Below the pieces are notes generated by a model. That model ran no database searches. It had not been told where the DNA came from and was given only the letters and a program-made list of their open reading frames with translations. Source: Liolophura sinensis (taxonomy: Eukaryota > Mollusca > Polyplacophora > Chitonida > Chitonidae). Taken from it: DNA of 64,000 nt. Location: positions 4,887,703-4,951,702 of the forward strand of contig NC_088301.1 in NCBI RefSeq assembly GCF_032854445.1, in the 5' to 3' direction. The position numbers and the translations under genes were made by a program. Positions 11,471 to 22,795 of this stretch are shown here, in pieces (position 1 is the first letter of the stretch; each line of letters opens with the position of its first letter).

Positions 11471-12684
11471 CAGTTCTACTGTTAACCCTATCAAAACCAA
11501 ACCATACATTTGTTGTTAGAAATGATGGTAATAAAGAATGTGGGATACTCCGGGAAAGGACTAAAAAATGCATCCTTTGCAAACATCAATATTTCGACCT
11601 TTATTTGGTCATAATCCTCAATACCAATCAATAATCCTGATGATGTCTGACAACGATGCATTTATGTCCTTTCTCAGACTGACCTGCATACTTTACTTTG
11701 TGAAATTAATCAGTGGATTTAATGGATCAAGGTGATAAGCTATGTTTGTTTCATAAAACATATTATCGCGGTACAATTATGTAGGACTCGTTTTCTGAAG
11801 TGGACTGAGAATATTAAAAGGGTTAAAAGGCAAGTGAACTTTGAGTGAAGTTTTTAAGACAACGTGGACATTAGGACAATTTCAAGATATTTCATCTACA
11901 GATTAAACCTGTTCTGTATGTTCAAGTTGCGAACTTCGGGCTTTTGAAATATTTGAACAGGAAGAAAGAGCCCGGTCAAGTGTGACTATACTGCGTCGCT
12001 CCGAGAAAATTTAGCAGTCAGTTAACCCAAGGTCCTCCTTTCAAAGCAGCACGCGGAAAGGCCTCCAGTGCGTGACAAAAAGTTCAGTTTTATTTTGTCT
12101 GAAGACCCTGTACTGTTCCCCAACTTACTTAGAGTAAAAACCTACTGCTTGATGAAAAACGTAACGTTACAATCATTACGAGGCGTAGAGGTATCAGAAA
12201 CTACATATACCAATCGCTTTGCAATAATTTGTTCCCACAGCTTACTACTACAATTTGTTTACAAACAATGAACATTTATAGCCGCGGTGTATGAACATGA
12301 AACTTAAATGAACGTAAGTCGTACTGACATTTATCAAACACAATTACTGGAAACTTTTAAATTTACGTTTAAAGAAATGAATGTCATGTTAGAAAATACA
12401 TCTGTTTTCAAAACACCAATTACTAAACAATTTGATGAGATGTACTTACACTATGCGTACTGCATCCTAACAGAAAATTACGTGAAATGAGATGAATCGT
12501 TGCACTGAGAATGATTCGTATCAAGAGGCTCACAGACGAGATCCAAACCAAAAACAGTCACACCTCACAATGTAACAGTACGCTGACCATCTGATGTTGA
12601 TTTTTACATCACTATCCGTCTGATAATAATTTTACATCACTATAGTTACATACAGTCAAGAAACAAATTATCAAATTAGGGAAA
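11471..12684. other. Intergenic, nothing recognised
   Basis: Unclassified AT-rich sequence. A short direct repeat of TTTTACATCACTAT occurs at about 12603-12645. It may hold an LTR of the adjacent retroelement, but I could not identify one. Confidence 0.35.
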
Positions 12685-13063
12685 TTAGTAAACGTCCTTG
12701 AATAGAAAGGAAAAATTCATTTTTCCCACTGAACTTGACCTCAGCCTTCCTGATAGGGCCGCTGGGAAAAACTCGTTGAATGATCCCCAGTCGGCCAGTC
12801 GTTTATATAAAGTGACCTGTCCTTCAGCAGCACAATGTCGTCTTGTTTCACGTGAGGGCGATCTTCTTGCCATTTCCTTCAAGGTTGTAAGGATTGCAGG
12901 AATTCCTTTCTCCAACGGCTCCAAAACATGTCGGCCATACACCGAGCACGTTTCCACAGGGCGCGGTACATGTCCCGAACATTGATGTTCTCTGGAAACA
13001 GTTTTCTGAGTTAGAAGAGTCAATGACGACAATACTGTCGGGAACTCATGATCACCTGACAGA

Positions 13064-13369
13064 TTAACAATAGGACGACTGTTCACAATTGATGAAGCTT
13101 GCCATGAAGGTCACCAATACGTCATGGGGGAGCTCTTTAGTTGATCCTTCAACCATCATAGCGTCGAGAGCCCGCCGTGTAACACCAACCATCCTCTCCC
13201 ACACTCCTCTCATATGTGAAGAATACGGAGAGTTGAAAATCCAGTGGGTACCAGCATTGAAGAGATACTTAGCCACAGGTCTATCATCCAGGTAAATTGT
13301 GTCAGTTCCCAAATGACTGGTGTATCCCACAAAGTTTGTTCCACGATCCCAGCTGAACTCTTGGACCAT
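13064..13369 (-). pseudogene. Integrase core remnant of BEL/Pao element
   Basis: The open stretch of about 100 residues carries DRGTNFVG (second catalytic Asp) and GVWERM (catalytic Glu), separated by about the usual spacing. The first catalytic Asp lies in the deleted part. The C-terminal extension continues in another frame at 13086-12685. Confidence 0.85.
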
Positions 13370-13499
13370 TCCTCGTACACCAACGAATCTTCTTTATGCG
13401 TTAATGAAAAATAATGTGGAGATTCTCTGGACTAACGACACGTCCAACTTTTTGAACACCTTAGCGTGGTCATTTGAAGGGAAGACCTTCAGCGCAGTT

Positions 13500-14332
13500 A
13501 GATACCACCTTATGCAGTCGAATTTTGCCTTCGGTTTGAAGGGCATGCTGAGTCCTTTTCAAAAGGTCTATGGCTTGAGTAAGTTAGGGAAGTGAGGTTA
13601 ATGCGTCGTCGACATAATTTTCCACAAATTACTCCACGTCACTTCCGTGTGTAACCTCAGCCTGTTGTGCTGTCCTTCGAAGTTCATGTGTGGATACTGC
13701 TGAAGAGGGAGAGTTTCCAACGATGTGAACTTTCATTCTATACTCAATCAAACGATGTTCTTATACCACAAGAAACGCAGGAAGTTTCTATGGCCCTCAC
13801 TTACCTGGAGACAATAGAACACTTGTCTGCTGTTATTCCGATTGCCTCTGTTCTGAATCGAAGAAGGACTCCCACTAAACTGTCGGTGAGATTGGGGCCA
13901 GGCAGTAATACACTGTTCAAGGATACTCCCTGATACTCGGCCGATGAGTCGAACACTCCGCGGATTTGATGAGGCTTCTTGGGGTAGTAGACCCCAAATA
14001 TGGGCAAATACAAACATTCCTCTACATCACAAAGCGGTGAGCCACTTCAACATGTCCTTTGTCCAGGATATCGCTCATACAGGTGATGAAGTGTTCCTGC
14101 TTGTGGAGAATCTGAGCACGCTTAACGGCTTGAGGTTTGTTGTTTGTAAGTCTTGGACGAGGGTTTCGAAATGGAAGGGGTGCTGTCCAGTTTTATCCGG
14201 ATTCTTTGAAAATTCACTATCCAATAAATCAACGAACTCTCTGTCTTCTATTGATGGGCCGACTTTGTCAGCGTGCTTCGTAATCTGGAGTACCGACGAT
14301 CCTAGTTTGGGTGTTTCAGTCGGCAAACACAC
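13500..14332 (-). pseudogene. Reverse transcriptase remnant of BEL/Pao element
   Basis: Pieces in at least three frames: KLGSSVL... to PFHFETL (upstream), FGVYYPKKP and RGVFDSSAEYQGVSLN (fingers), VLLPGPNLTDSLVGVLLRFR, HRNFLRFLWYK, then NYVDDALTSLP with the catalytic YVDD. The enzyme is broken by frameshifts near 13800 and 14020. Confidence 0.85.
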
Positions 14333-14398
14333 GGCATCTACCTGCTCCTTAACACTAAAACCATGGGGACAAGGAGCGAAGATTGATTGACGATCACT

Positions 14399-14650
14399 TC
14401 AGAGAAGGTAAGTCTTGTTGACATTTACAGTTTCTGGGGGATGTACTTTGCTTAGACAAATCTCTCCGACGATTACCCACCCAAGACGTAGCCTTTGGGA
14501 GTAGAGAAATCCGGGTGGGTCAGTCCTATAGTCAGGTAGGTAATGAGCATCCACCCCATCTCTTCCGATTACGAGTAAGATCTGTGATGATTCATCCAAA
14601 GATGGAATATGAGCAGTCAACTCGTGTAGATGTGGAATTGTTTTGATCAT
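14399..14650 (-). pseudogene. Protease-domain remnant of BEL/Pao element
   Basis: It resembles the retropepsin-like region of BEL/Pao polyproteins: LTAHIPSLDE, LLVIGRDGVDAHY, SQRLRLGWVIVGE. It is truncated at the N-terminus, so the catalytic Asp-Ser/Thr-Gly is not seen. Confidence 0.75.
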
Positions 14651-15500
14651 TCAGAATGGGGTACACAATGCTGGATGACTCCTGAAGGGTACACCTTTAC
14701 CGAAATAGCCTTTCTACACGATTTTGCTGTTAATGGATTTGCTCCCCGCCAACTTTTTCCGAGGTTGAGCTTTACATTATCTGCTTAGCCTTGTTCACAT
14801 GAAGTGCAGTGGGATGCTTTGAACTCTCTCATTCAGAGTACGCTATTGTCTCTAGTCAGATGACTGGAGGTTGAACAGAAATGGAAAAATATTCCCTTGT
14901 CCTTCATAAGTTTCTTGCGCTCAGTGATAGTTTTCAGTCGAAATCTCCGGAACTAATTCAGTGGACAAATTACGTCAGAGGCAGACTTTGCTGGGAGCTT
15001 TGTCGGACTCCACTGAAGTTTTCCTAGTTGTGATATATCTCAATGCTGGCTTGGAGGTTCCGTTGTCGTAGCAAAAGCTTGGGTCGTTCTTGGATCTGCT
15101 TACTTCTCGGATGAATTCAACGAAATAGGAGAATGGTGGGAATATGACCTTGTACTGATGCTTGTATTTGATAGCTTCCAAAATCCACTTTTCTTACAGT
15201 CCATAAGGCAATTTGTTTACGATGGGAATGGCCCCTGATGAAGAGTCAAAATAGGCGAGCAAGGGAGCGTAGATGGCGTTCTCTTTGACTGCCTCAATCT
15301 CTGAAAGTATGTCCGAAAGTTCATACAGATTCTCGGTATCTTTTGTTGGAAAGCTTGGGAAACTGCATAAGTTTGGATTTTAAGGCGGATTCAACCATTT
15401 CCGGGGAACCATATCTGTCGTTTAATCTTTTCTAGATGTGCTGCAATCCTCTCTATGGATTGTCGACATTTGCTGTCCGTATGCAGAGAGCAAAACGTGA

Positions 15501-17285
15501 ACACTCTGGTGCCGGCCATTTGATCTGTAGATCTATTTCCTCAGTAGAAGTAAGTTGTAGATCCTCCACCATAGCTCAGAATGATGACTTCCAAGGGTTA
15601 AAAGACTCTTAACGATCATCGAAACTTGTAAGCCTAGAGAGACGTAAATTCTTTTTCAAAAGGAATCGAGTGAACTCATGAAGCACTCAGAGAGGCGGAC
15701 GGTCTGAGTCCACGAATGAAACTGGTTTGGGGTAGTACGGATTCGCCTGCAGATTGAGTGAGCTGTGTGGAATATTCTGTCTGTAATTCTGATTACTTAA
15801 GAAATAATGTTCGCGTCAGGGTAGTCTAACGGTAGTTTTACATCAAATCGATGTGGAAGAGCTTATATTTTAGGTCGAGGGCGAAGCGTTTGGGGAGATA
15901 AAACATGAGTAAACGGACTGAACATTGTGGGAAAAAAAAACAATAGTTTAACTCGGATAAACATCAAACAAGGACTGGGAGTTGAAAAGGACGATCTGGA
16001 GCCAGTCCGCTATCCAGAGGATGTGAAGTTGATGTGAACTGTGCTGTTATTTATTGTTGCAACAGCCCTCCAAAACTTTGAGGCCTGACTGAAAACTGGG
16101 ATTTTGCCATTTGGATGGTATTGCTACTGTTACGTGTAACATTATAGTCAACCGCGTAAACAACAACCTCTATCCACCCATAGAACTACAATAGACCCGT
16201 CCAGAAGTCAAACGCTTCTGTCTCGTGATGGGGGGTATCTAACGACTCAGATAATGTGCACTTGGCACAGAGCCAAGCAGTGCGTGGTATGTAATAAAAA
16301 GGAATCGAAGGGTAATAGAATCGCAGACTAAGCATATCCGGGGCCTGGTCCCTTTGCATTGTTTGAATGTGTTTGGGGGTATGATTTCTACAATTTAAGC
16401 GTTTACATAAACAGAATAAAACACCAACTAAGGTAAATTGACAAAAGGCTTTATTTCAGCATGTTATAGGTGTGACCTTTTTCCAACTATATATATCACA
16501 CTGTGGTCGCTGCGCTGTTTTTACCGTCTACGCTATAGTGTATATATATCCAATATACAATATATTGGTCTTCACCAAATAAACGATGTGTATTACTTGT
16601 TTCTTGTTTTGGGTTTTGGTACGTTGAATCAGTAACGAAAGCGCACGCCAATGTTTATACATGATCTGTACTGTTGGAACTCAATGATAACTGTAAATAT
16701 ACACGGTATCTCCGTATCATAACCTGTTTCGGTGTTGACTAAAAACCAACATGGCTACCCTAGAGTCAAAGGCCACAAAGCTTTCTTCAATTCAACTACA
16801 TACCACTTACCATTTATGTTATGTACTCGTTTCATACACATACAAATTGAGTTTTTCGCTTAAGTAACATCTACATGAAATCAGTAGGGCTTTTATGTAT
16901 ACTGATGGGTACAAATTTTGTCGCCCTTTCGGAACAAACATTCTTACTCCAGCTGTCAACCATAAAGAGCCTTCCGGGTAAAGATATTGTCAGATAGTTT
17001 AATCTCGGGAAAACCTATCATGTCGTTATTGAAAATGGGTATCTGAAATTTTGCAATTTGCAATTTTTATGACAAAGACCGTTAGACTATCGAGTTCACC
17101 TAGATCGGTTTATATCATAATGCTAGATATAGGAATTCCCTTTCGCGACTTTGCCGGATCCCCTCTTCCCGTTTAGATGAGTTTATCAGAGCACACAAAA
17201 TTTTCTGTTTTTTTTAAGTGAAAGGCTCCGTATATCGGTTTGTATTTAGATTGTACTCTAATTTATGAGAATGTCACAAAGTAAG
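15501..17285. other. Intergenic, nothing recognised
   Basis: The first few hundred bases may be retroelement leader or LTR. The remainder shows no recognisable coding or repeat family. Confidence 0.35.
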
Positions 17286-18502
17286 AACAGCGATATTTGA
17301 AGGACAGTTCGAGATTTAAACAAGACTCTAGCGCCATTCAATGGACAGAGCCAGATGGAGATTCCCACGAGAATCCAACGACATTCGGTCGAGAATCTCG
17401 TGAAAATCTCGCACCAGTTTCGAGCATTGAATCTCTACTTAATCTCGTCAGAATGTCAAATTTGTCAAATCCAACCTCACAATATATGTATACCTTAACT
17501 TACGCGTGCTGCAATGCCATACCCATAAGACAGCTTGCACTTTTCTCTACAACATATAAAAAAAATCAGCCTAGCATGACAGCCTAACTGGGGTGAAGTG
17601 AAGTCATAGTATTTTGTTATCGTAACTTCCAGGGGGTGGGAAGTAACACTGAAAACAAAAAATTCAGTTCTATCAATAGCAGACAAAAATGCGGATATAT
17701 TTTAACTAGGTGCAAACTAACAAAGCGGTGTATAGTGCATCAACAACCTAAAATGTCTGTCCGGCAGTATTACCCAATCAGTTCTCCTTCACTCTTCAGT
17801 CCAGAGGCAAATCTTGGACACAATTGCCCGAATGGCGCATGTGTAACACCGATTGTTGGACTGGAAATAGAAAGCCACATCGCGTGGAGTTAAGTTCACA
17901 TACGTATATGCGGCCGAGAATAGCCTACCTTGAATGTGCTGATTTGACCCTTACGTTGTAGCTGAGGATCTGAAACAGTGACAGGATCCCAATCACGGAC
18001 AGCGGCCTCTCCTCCGGTAGTCTCGATTGAACCAGAAGACGAGATGTCGCCTTCTCGGCTGAATATCGTCTAAATCTCGCCTGAATGTCGCTCTGTCAAA
18101 CAAATCTCGTCCAGATATTGCGTTGTCGGGCGAATGTCGCTCTCCAGGTGGGGTTTAAATTTACTTATTTCTTACAGACAGCAACATTCTGACAGGATTA
18201 AAAAAAAAAACCCAGGCGACATTCTGTCGAAGTTAGTTGAAATTCAATGCTCCCTGTGAAATTTGGTCGATATTCAGACGAAATTTGATCGAGTATTCAG
18301 CGAGGGAGCGACATTCCAACGAGGACGCGAGATTCACTTGACAACGCAATATTCTGGCGAGGGAGCAAGATTTGCACGAGATTCTCGATCGATTGTCGTT
18401 GGAGACTCGTGGGAGGCTCGCGGGAATATCGACTGAATTTCGCGTTGTCGCCCTAATTTCGACCTAATCTCGTCAGAATGTTCAAGTATCGCCGTTTCTG
18501 TT
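17286..18502. mobile_element. Foldback element of about 1.2 kb with long degenerate inverted arms
   Basis: The left arm (ACAGCGATATTTGAA, CCAACGACATTCGGTCGAGA, ATCTCGTGAAAATCTCGC) reappears inverted in the right arm, ending 18502 (18350-18502 read in reverse: GGCGATACTTGAACATTC, CCAACGACAATCGATCGAGA, ATCTCGTGCAAATCTTGC). The inner part of the right half is packed with short CGACATTC / TCTCG motifs. The centre (about 17480-17990) has no transposase. Confidence 0.65.
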
Positions 18503-19121
18503 TTGGGGAAATGTTTAGGAGAGATCATGGTCCCGTCAGGCTTTCATAGGCTATGGGCTTGGTCACTCTGGTTAATGTATAATTGTTGTTTAGTTTATCT
18601 GCATGGGTAATTTAAGTCAATATTTTAAGATTGGAAAAGAGCGTATTTCGTCGGAAAATTAGTACACATGTAAAACATGGAGTGAGCAGTGGAAGCTTGT
18701 CCTGGTCTGGAATTGAACCCAAACATTTGTACATATAGTATAAAAGCGAATGAGAAATAAGTATCTTAGCTCTGCTACCACTAGCTCTCTGCGAAGTTGA
18801 TTTAAATAGCTTATATAGATGTGTGTCTTTTGAGGCCGATGTAAAGGCCTATTCATTTCTAATCATTTTATAGTTAAATTAAGGACACATACCAAATTTT
18901 TTTATTTTCGGTTTGTCGGGGTATATCAAAGATATCGTCAGTTCTGCATTTTGTCCTGTGATACCCAATTCTGTAGAGTGATTATTTACCAAAAACTTCT
19001 GAACCACCGTTAATCTTGTTCCTACATGAGAGTAATATACAAATAATTGTGGATAATACATATGTGTAGGAAAAAATACAGAGCGTCTACCTCTTATATG
19101 TCCTAAACACTGGCCAGTTGG
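18503..19121. other. Intergenic, nothing recognised
   Basis: No supported feature. Confidence 0.35.
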
Positions 19122-19133
19122 TTCAATACTGAG

Positions 19134-19488
19134 GGAAAGACCACTTCAGTGGCCTAATGGTTAGAGCATCCGCCTCAGGAGAGGTCCGGGTCCAGTCATA
19201 CCATAAGACTTTAACTATTGTACTTCTTGCGCAATCGATCGGCGCTCAGCACTATGAGCTTAGAGCAAAGGAAACACCCCTGGTTGGCCCATTGTCAGTA
19301 TAATGTGACTGGGTGGGGTGTCATGTCTGGTGTCTTCGGCATGATACTTCTGTGAAGGCAGCACTTTGGCGGCATTGACTTGCTCTGCCATAAGAAGACA
19401 TAGCATCTGTACACATGCATAATGACCCCTCGTCGTCACATGACTGAAAAATTGTTAAGTACGACACTAAACCCTAAGCATTCATTCA
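19134..19488 (+). repeat. SINE family 2, full length with target-site duplication
   Basis: The tRNA-like head (GTGGCCTAATGGTTAGAGCA) is followed by a body unlike family 1 (CACTATGAGCTTAGAG, GTCAGTATAATGTGACTGGG) and a tail GTACGACACTAAACCCTAAG plus (CATT)n. The 12-bp duplication TTCAATACTGAG flanks it at 19122-19133 and 19489-19500. Confidence 0.88.
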
Positions 19489-19500
19489 TTCAATACTGAG

Positions 19501-20430
19501 AGTTGCCGCTATAACATGCAGGTCGAATCAAATATGATTTATTTATGTCTTATTTATTTGATTGGTCTGTTGCGTCCTATACTTACAAATCAAATACGTT
19601 GGAAAAAGTGTGGTGATTCCCCACTACAATGTCATTATTGTTCTACCTTGATTAAAAACTAAATGTATTCATCATTTTTGATGATGACTTTCCTATACGC
19701 TAATAAGTGTAGTTTACCAAAGTCTGGCAATGTACATATATATCGCCTTCAAATCAATTTGTTTCATAGGTAATGCTTTAAAACAACAAGTACAGCAGAT
19801 ATTTGCCTTTCTAGCATATCAGTACAGTCTGAATTTTGGATACACATGATATGTAAATCGATCGAGCTCTACTTTTGATGCAAAATATCAACAGACTGTT
19901 TTAGATAACAATAGATCTCGAGGGTTGTCGACTCTCTTGTCCCGTACACATAGAGCACAGTTTTCTGTGGTATTTCATTCATGAAGTCATCGTTATTTGA
20001 CTTTGACAGCAGATTAACAGTCATGTGTTATATCTACAACGAGTGAGTTACAAACTTGTAAAAATGCTTGTTATAGTAAACACGCGACATGTTTACATAG
20101 CAAGCCTGTGATATTTACTATGTAAACATGCCACTTGTTCACCATGGTAAGCATGTTCACATCTTAATAGACTTTTTACACTTAATATGATGTTTACTGG
20201 ATTGTTTGCCTTTACTGGCAATATCTATCACAATTTCTTTGATTAACTGTTCACATAAAGCACCCTATCATATATTTATCTGTCTACGGCATCCAATCAA
20301 GCCATCTGATATAAGGTTTTGTATCAGATGATGACGTTAGCACTCATCCTGGGACTACTTTAGACTCCCTGGCCTTGCCTGCACCCATTACTGAGGAAAT
20401 CCCTGAGTATCATTGATGTACTATTTTTTA
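19501..20430. other. Intergenic, nothing recognised
   Basis: AT-rich. A possible family 1-like tail remnant (TTATTTATTTGATTGGTCTG) occurs near 19549-19570; otherwise nothing is supported. Confidence 0.35.
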
Positions 20431-21345
20431 ACCAATAGCTTTTTTATCATGGAACGTGTATAATTATCATAGGCTCATCCACGCCAAGCTGTTTTATCAT
20501 GGAATATCGCTTTTCATGCCTTAGTGACAGACCCACCCACGCCAAGCTGTTTTATCATGGAATATCGCTTTTCATGTGTTAATGACAGACACACCCATCC
20601 CCAAGCTGTTTTATCATGGAATATCGCTTTTCATGTGTTAGTGACAGACCCACCCACGCCAAGCTGTTTTATCATGGAATATCGCTTTTCATGTGTTAGT
20701 GACAGACACACCCATCCCCAAGCTGTTTTATCATGGAACATCGCTTTTCATGTGTTAGTGACAGACCCACCCATCCCCAAGCTGTTTTATCATGTGACAT
20801 CGCTTTTCATGTGTTAGTGACAGACCCACCCATCCCCAAGCTGTTTTATCATGGAATATCGCTTTTCATGTGTTAGTGACAGACCCACCCATCCCCAAGC
20901 TGTTTTATCATGGAATATCGCTTTTCATGTGTTAGTGACAGACCCACCCACCCCAAGCTATTTCATCATGGAATAACGCTTTCCATGCCTTAGTGACTGA
21001 CCCACCCATCCCCAAGCTGTTTTATCATGGGACATCGCTTTTCATGTGTGAGTGACAGACCCACCCACCCCAAGCTGTTTTGCCATGTGACATCGCTTGT
21101 CATGTGTTAGTGATAGGCCTTTCCACACCAAACTGTTTTGTTTTGTTAGGTAACATTGCTTTCACAACATATAGCGGCCTGTTTTATCTGCGCTGTTCAT
21201 GTGTTGGCGATAGCTTCACCTACATTGGGTTGTTTCACGTTTTGTATTTCCGCTGTTAATGTGTTAATGATAGGCTCTTGGGTTTGTTTCACGTCTTGTA
21301 TCTCCGCTGCCAATGTGTTAATGACCACCTACACTTATCTCCGCT
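20431..21345 (+). repeat. 59-bp minisatellite
   Basis: About eleven well-conserved units of roughly 59 bp (core CCAAGCTGTTTTATCATGGA, CATGTGTTAGTGACAGACC) run to about 21125, then decay into recognisable but diverged copies. Open frames through it are artefacts. Confidence 0.92.
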
Positions 21346-22059
21346 AAGTCGTCTCTGGGGGATGAGTCAAAATGAGTACACCCCATTGTTTCTGTAACCT
21401 GTCAGCTCCTCGGTGATCAAGGCCGACATTTCTGCGGTCAGGATATTGATAATCCCGTCTAGATGAGACTCCATCAATTAGGGCTTTTACAGCAAGGAAG
21501 TAATTTATCAATGAATGGTTGTTGATACACTTGCCATTATGTGCGCCTTAATCAGATGCTATATTGTGGATTTTTAAAGATTTTGTCAATCTGTGTTTTG
21601 ATGAATCATTTGTTTGTTTTAGCGAAACCTCGGCACTGGCTCATCGTATCGCCTGTGTCTAATGTTTTGAATGTTGTATTACAGCATTTGATTATATGTA
21701 TGAACGGTACGGAAAAAACTCTGTATTACTCCATCAGTCGAAGATATATGGTCTCTCCTTACAATTGCCATTGGTAGCTAAGGCAAGGTAAGGTGACAAG
21801 TTAAAAATATACTTTTAAACGTGATGGGTATGACCTCACATATGACTGAACCTGGGCCCTTTAGGCGTCCAATAGTCGCTTTACATATTCATTATTAGTA
21901 ACCTGGGAAGTTGAATCGCACTCCCAGGCTGTATCGTAATTAAAAAGTGTACTGTGTCGATTAATTTTGAATATTGTTCTATACCATTATGTTCAATCGT
22001 ATATAGCTGTTTTTCTTGACTGATTTTACATCTTTATTATCCACTGTACGTGGGTGGCC

Positions 22060-22140
22060 TTGTGAAAGTCCCTTTGCCTCTGGCTAGTCGCCGTCGTATA
22101 AGCGAAATATTCTTGATAAAGAAATAAACAAATAAAGAAA
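22060..22140 (+). repeat. SINE family 1 tail fragment
   Basis: GCCGTCGTATAAGCGAAATA then TTCTTGATAAAGAAATAAAC. Confidence 0.6.
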
Positions 22141-22240
22141 TCTTTACTATCCATGGACAGATGAAATCTGAGAGCCATACAGAAAAAGGAGAGATATAAG
22201 TCTATAGAATATTGTTCCGGTAACTAAGCGATCTTCTTAC

Positions 22241-22369
22241 CAACAGCTGCTGGCTTGATAAAGGTGATCTCCCCTGGGGGTCCAGGTGGTCTATATAGCC
22301 CTTGAATTCCGTTCCGCCCGTCTCGTCCATCCCGGCCCGGAAGTCCACAATGATTACCCTGACAGCATC
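22241..22369 (-). CDS. Collagen-like exon of an incomplete gene
   Basis: A 129-nt exon (43 codons, phase 1 to phase 1) is bounded by TGTGTCCTAG and a GTAAGAAG donor. It encodes CCQGNHCGLPGRDGRDGRNG and then PPGPPGE, a short Gly-X-Y run after a cysteine pair, as found in short-chain collagen, collectin-like and C1q-like secreted proteins. The partner exons were not identified. The phase matches the lectin exons on the same strand, but the lectin has its own start at 9045, so I treat this as a different gene. The first exon of that gene should lie at higher coordinates. Confidence 0.6.
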
Positions 22370-22485
22370 CTAGGACACAGACCCCCATTACAACTTCCGT
22401 TTTTCGGGAGGACGAATGTAATGATGTGTATTTTAGGGTGTAAAGTCTTTTTTTTGGTGTATAGGTGGATACTTTGTATTTAAAT

Positions 22486-22795
22486 GATGGAAATTGTCTA
22501 AGCTTTGGGCAGGTATGAGTTTTAATGATGAAAAGTTTGAAATTCTGGGCGAGAGGACACAAGGAGAAAGGTGGTGATGAGGCTGCCAGAGTCCCCTTGA
22601 CGTTGCTAGGCACCCCTCCCAGCTGCCGGCATAGAAAAGTCCAGATTTTGACGGTCAACCTACGTTTTTTTATGGCTTCTTTCTCACAGGCTGGGCCAGG
22701 TATGCGCCAAAGCTTATTGGCCTCGGAATGTTTGGAGCTGAGCTACAGCGGTAAACATTGACATTGTCGCTTATGGAAAATTAATGGGCATCTGT
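22486..22795 (+). repeat. Unclassified dispersed repeat, copy 2
   Basis: Its two ends match the copy at 7633-7745 (GGGCAGGTATGAGTTTTAAT and ACATTGTCGCTTATGGAAAA); the central part is unique to this copy. Confidence 0.5.

Larger units (their letters stand above)
12685..15500 (-). mobile_element. Decayed BEL/Pao LTR retrotransposon, internally deleted
   Basis: Reading the minus strand, the parts come in BEL/Pao order: gag-like segment (about 15500-14975: YGSPEMVESALK, YELSDILSEIEA, LPPFSYFVEF), aspartic-protease region (14650-14399: LLVIGRDGVDAHYLPD-type and RLGWVIVGE), reverse transcriptase (about 14330-13500: FGVYYPKKPHQIRGVFDSSA, a complete YVDD at 13616-13605), then integrase core (13369-13064: DRGTNFVG, FNSPYSSHMRGVWERM) and a degraded C-terminal segment to 12685. 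Frameshifts and in-frame stops separate almost every part. Only about 240 bp lie between YVDD and the integrase motif, so RNase H and the front of the integrase are deleted. No LTRs were recognised. It is not functional. Confidence 0.88.

Noticed and set aside
13748-14390. Plus-strand frames of 88-148 aa
   Set aside because: Shadows of the minus-strand BEL/Pao reverse transcriptase remnant.
20524-20817. 97-aa plus-strand frame with repeated MEYRFSCV
   Set aside because: Artefact of the 59-bp minisatellite.
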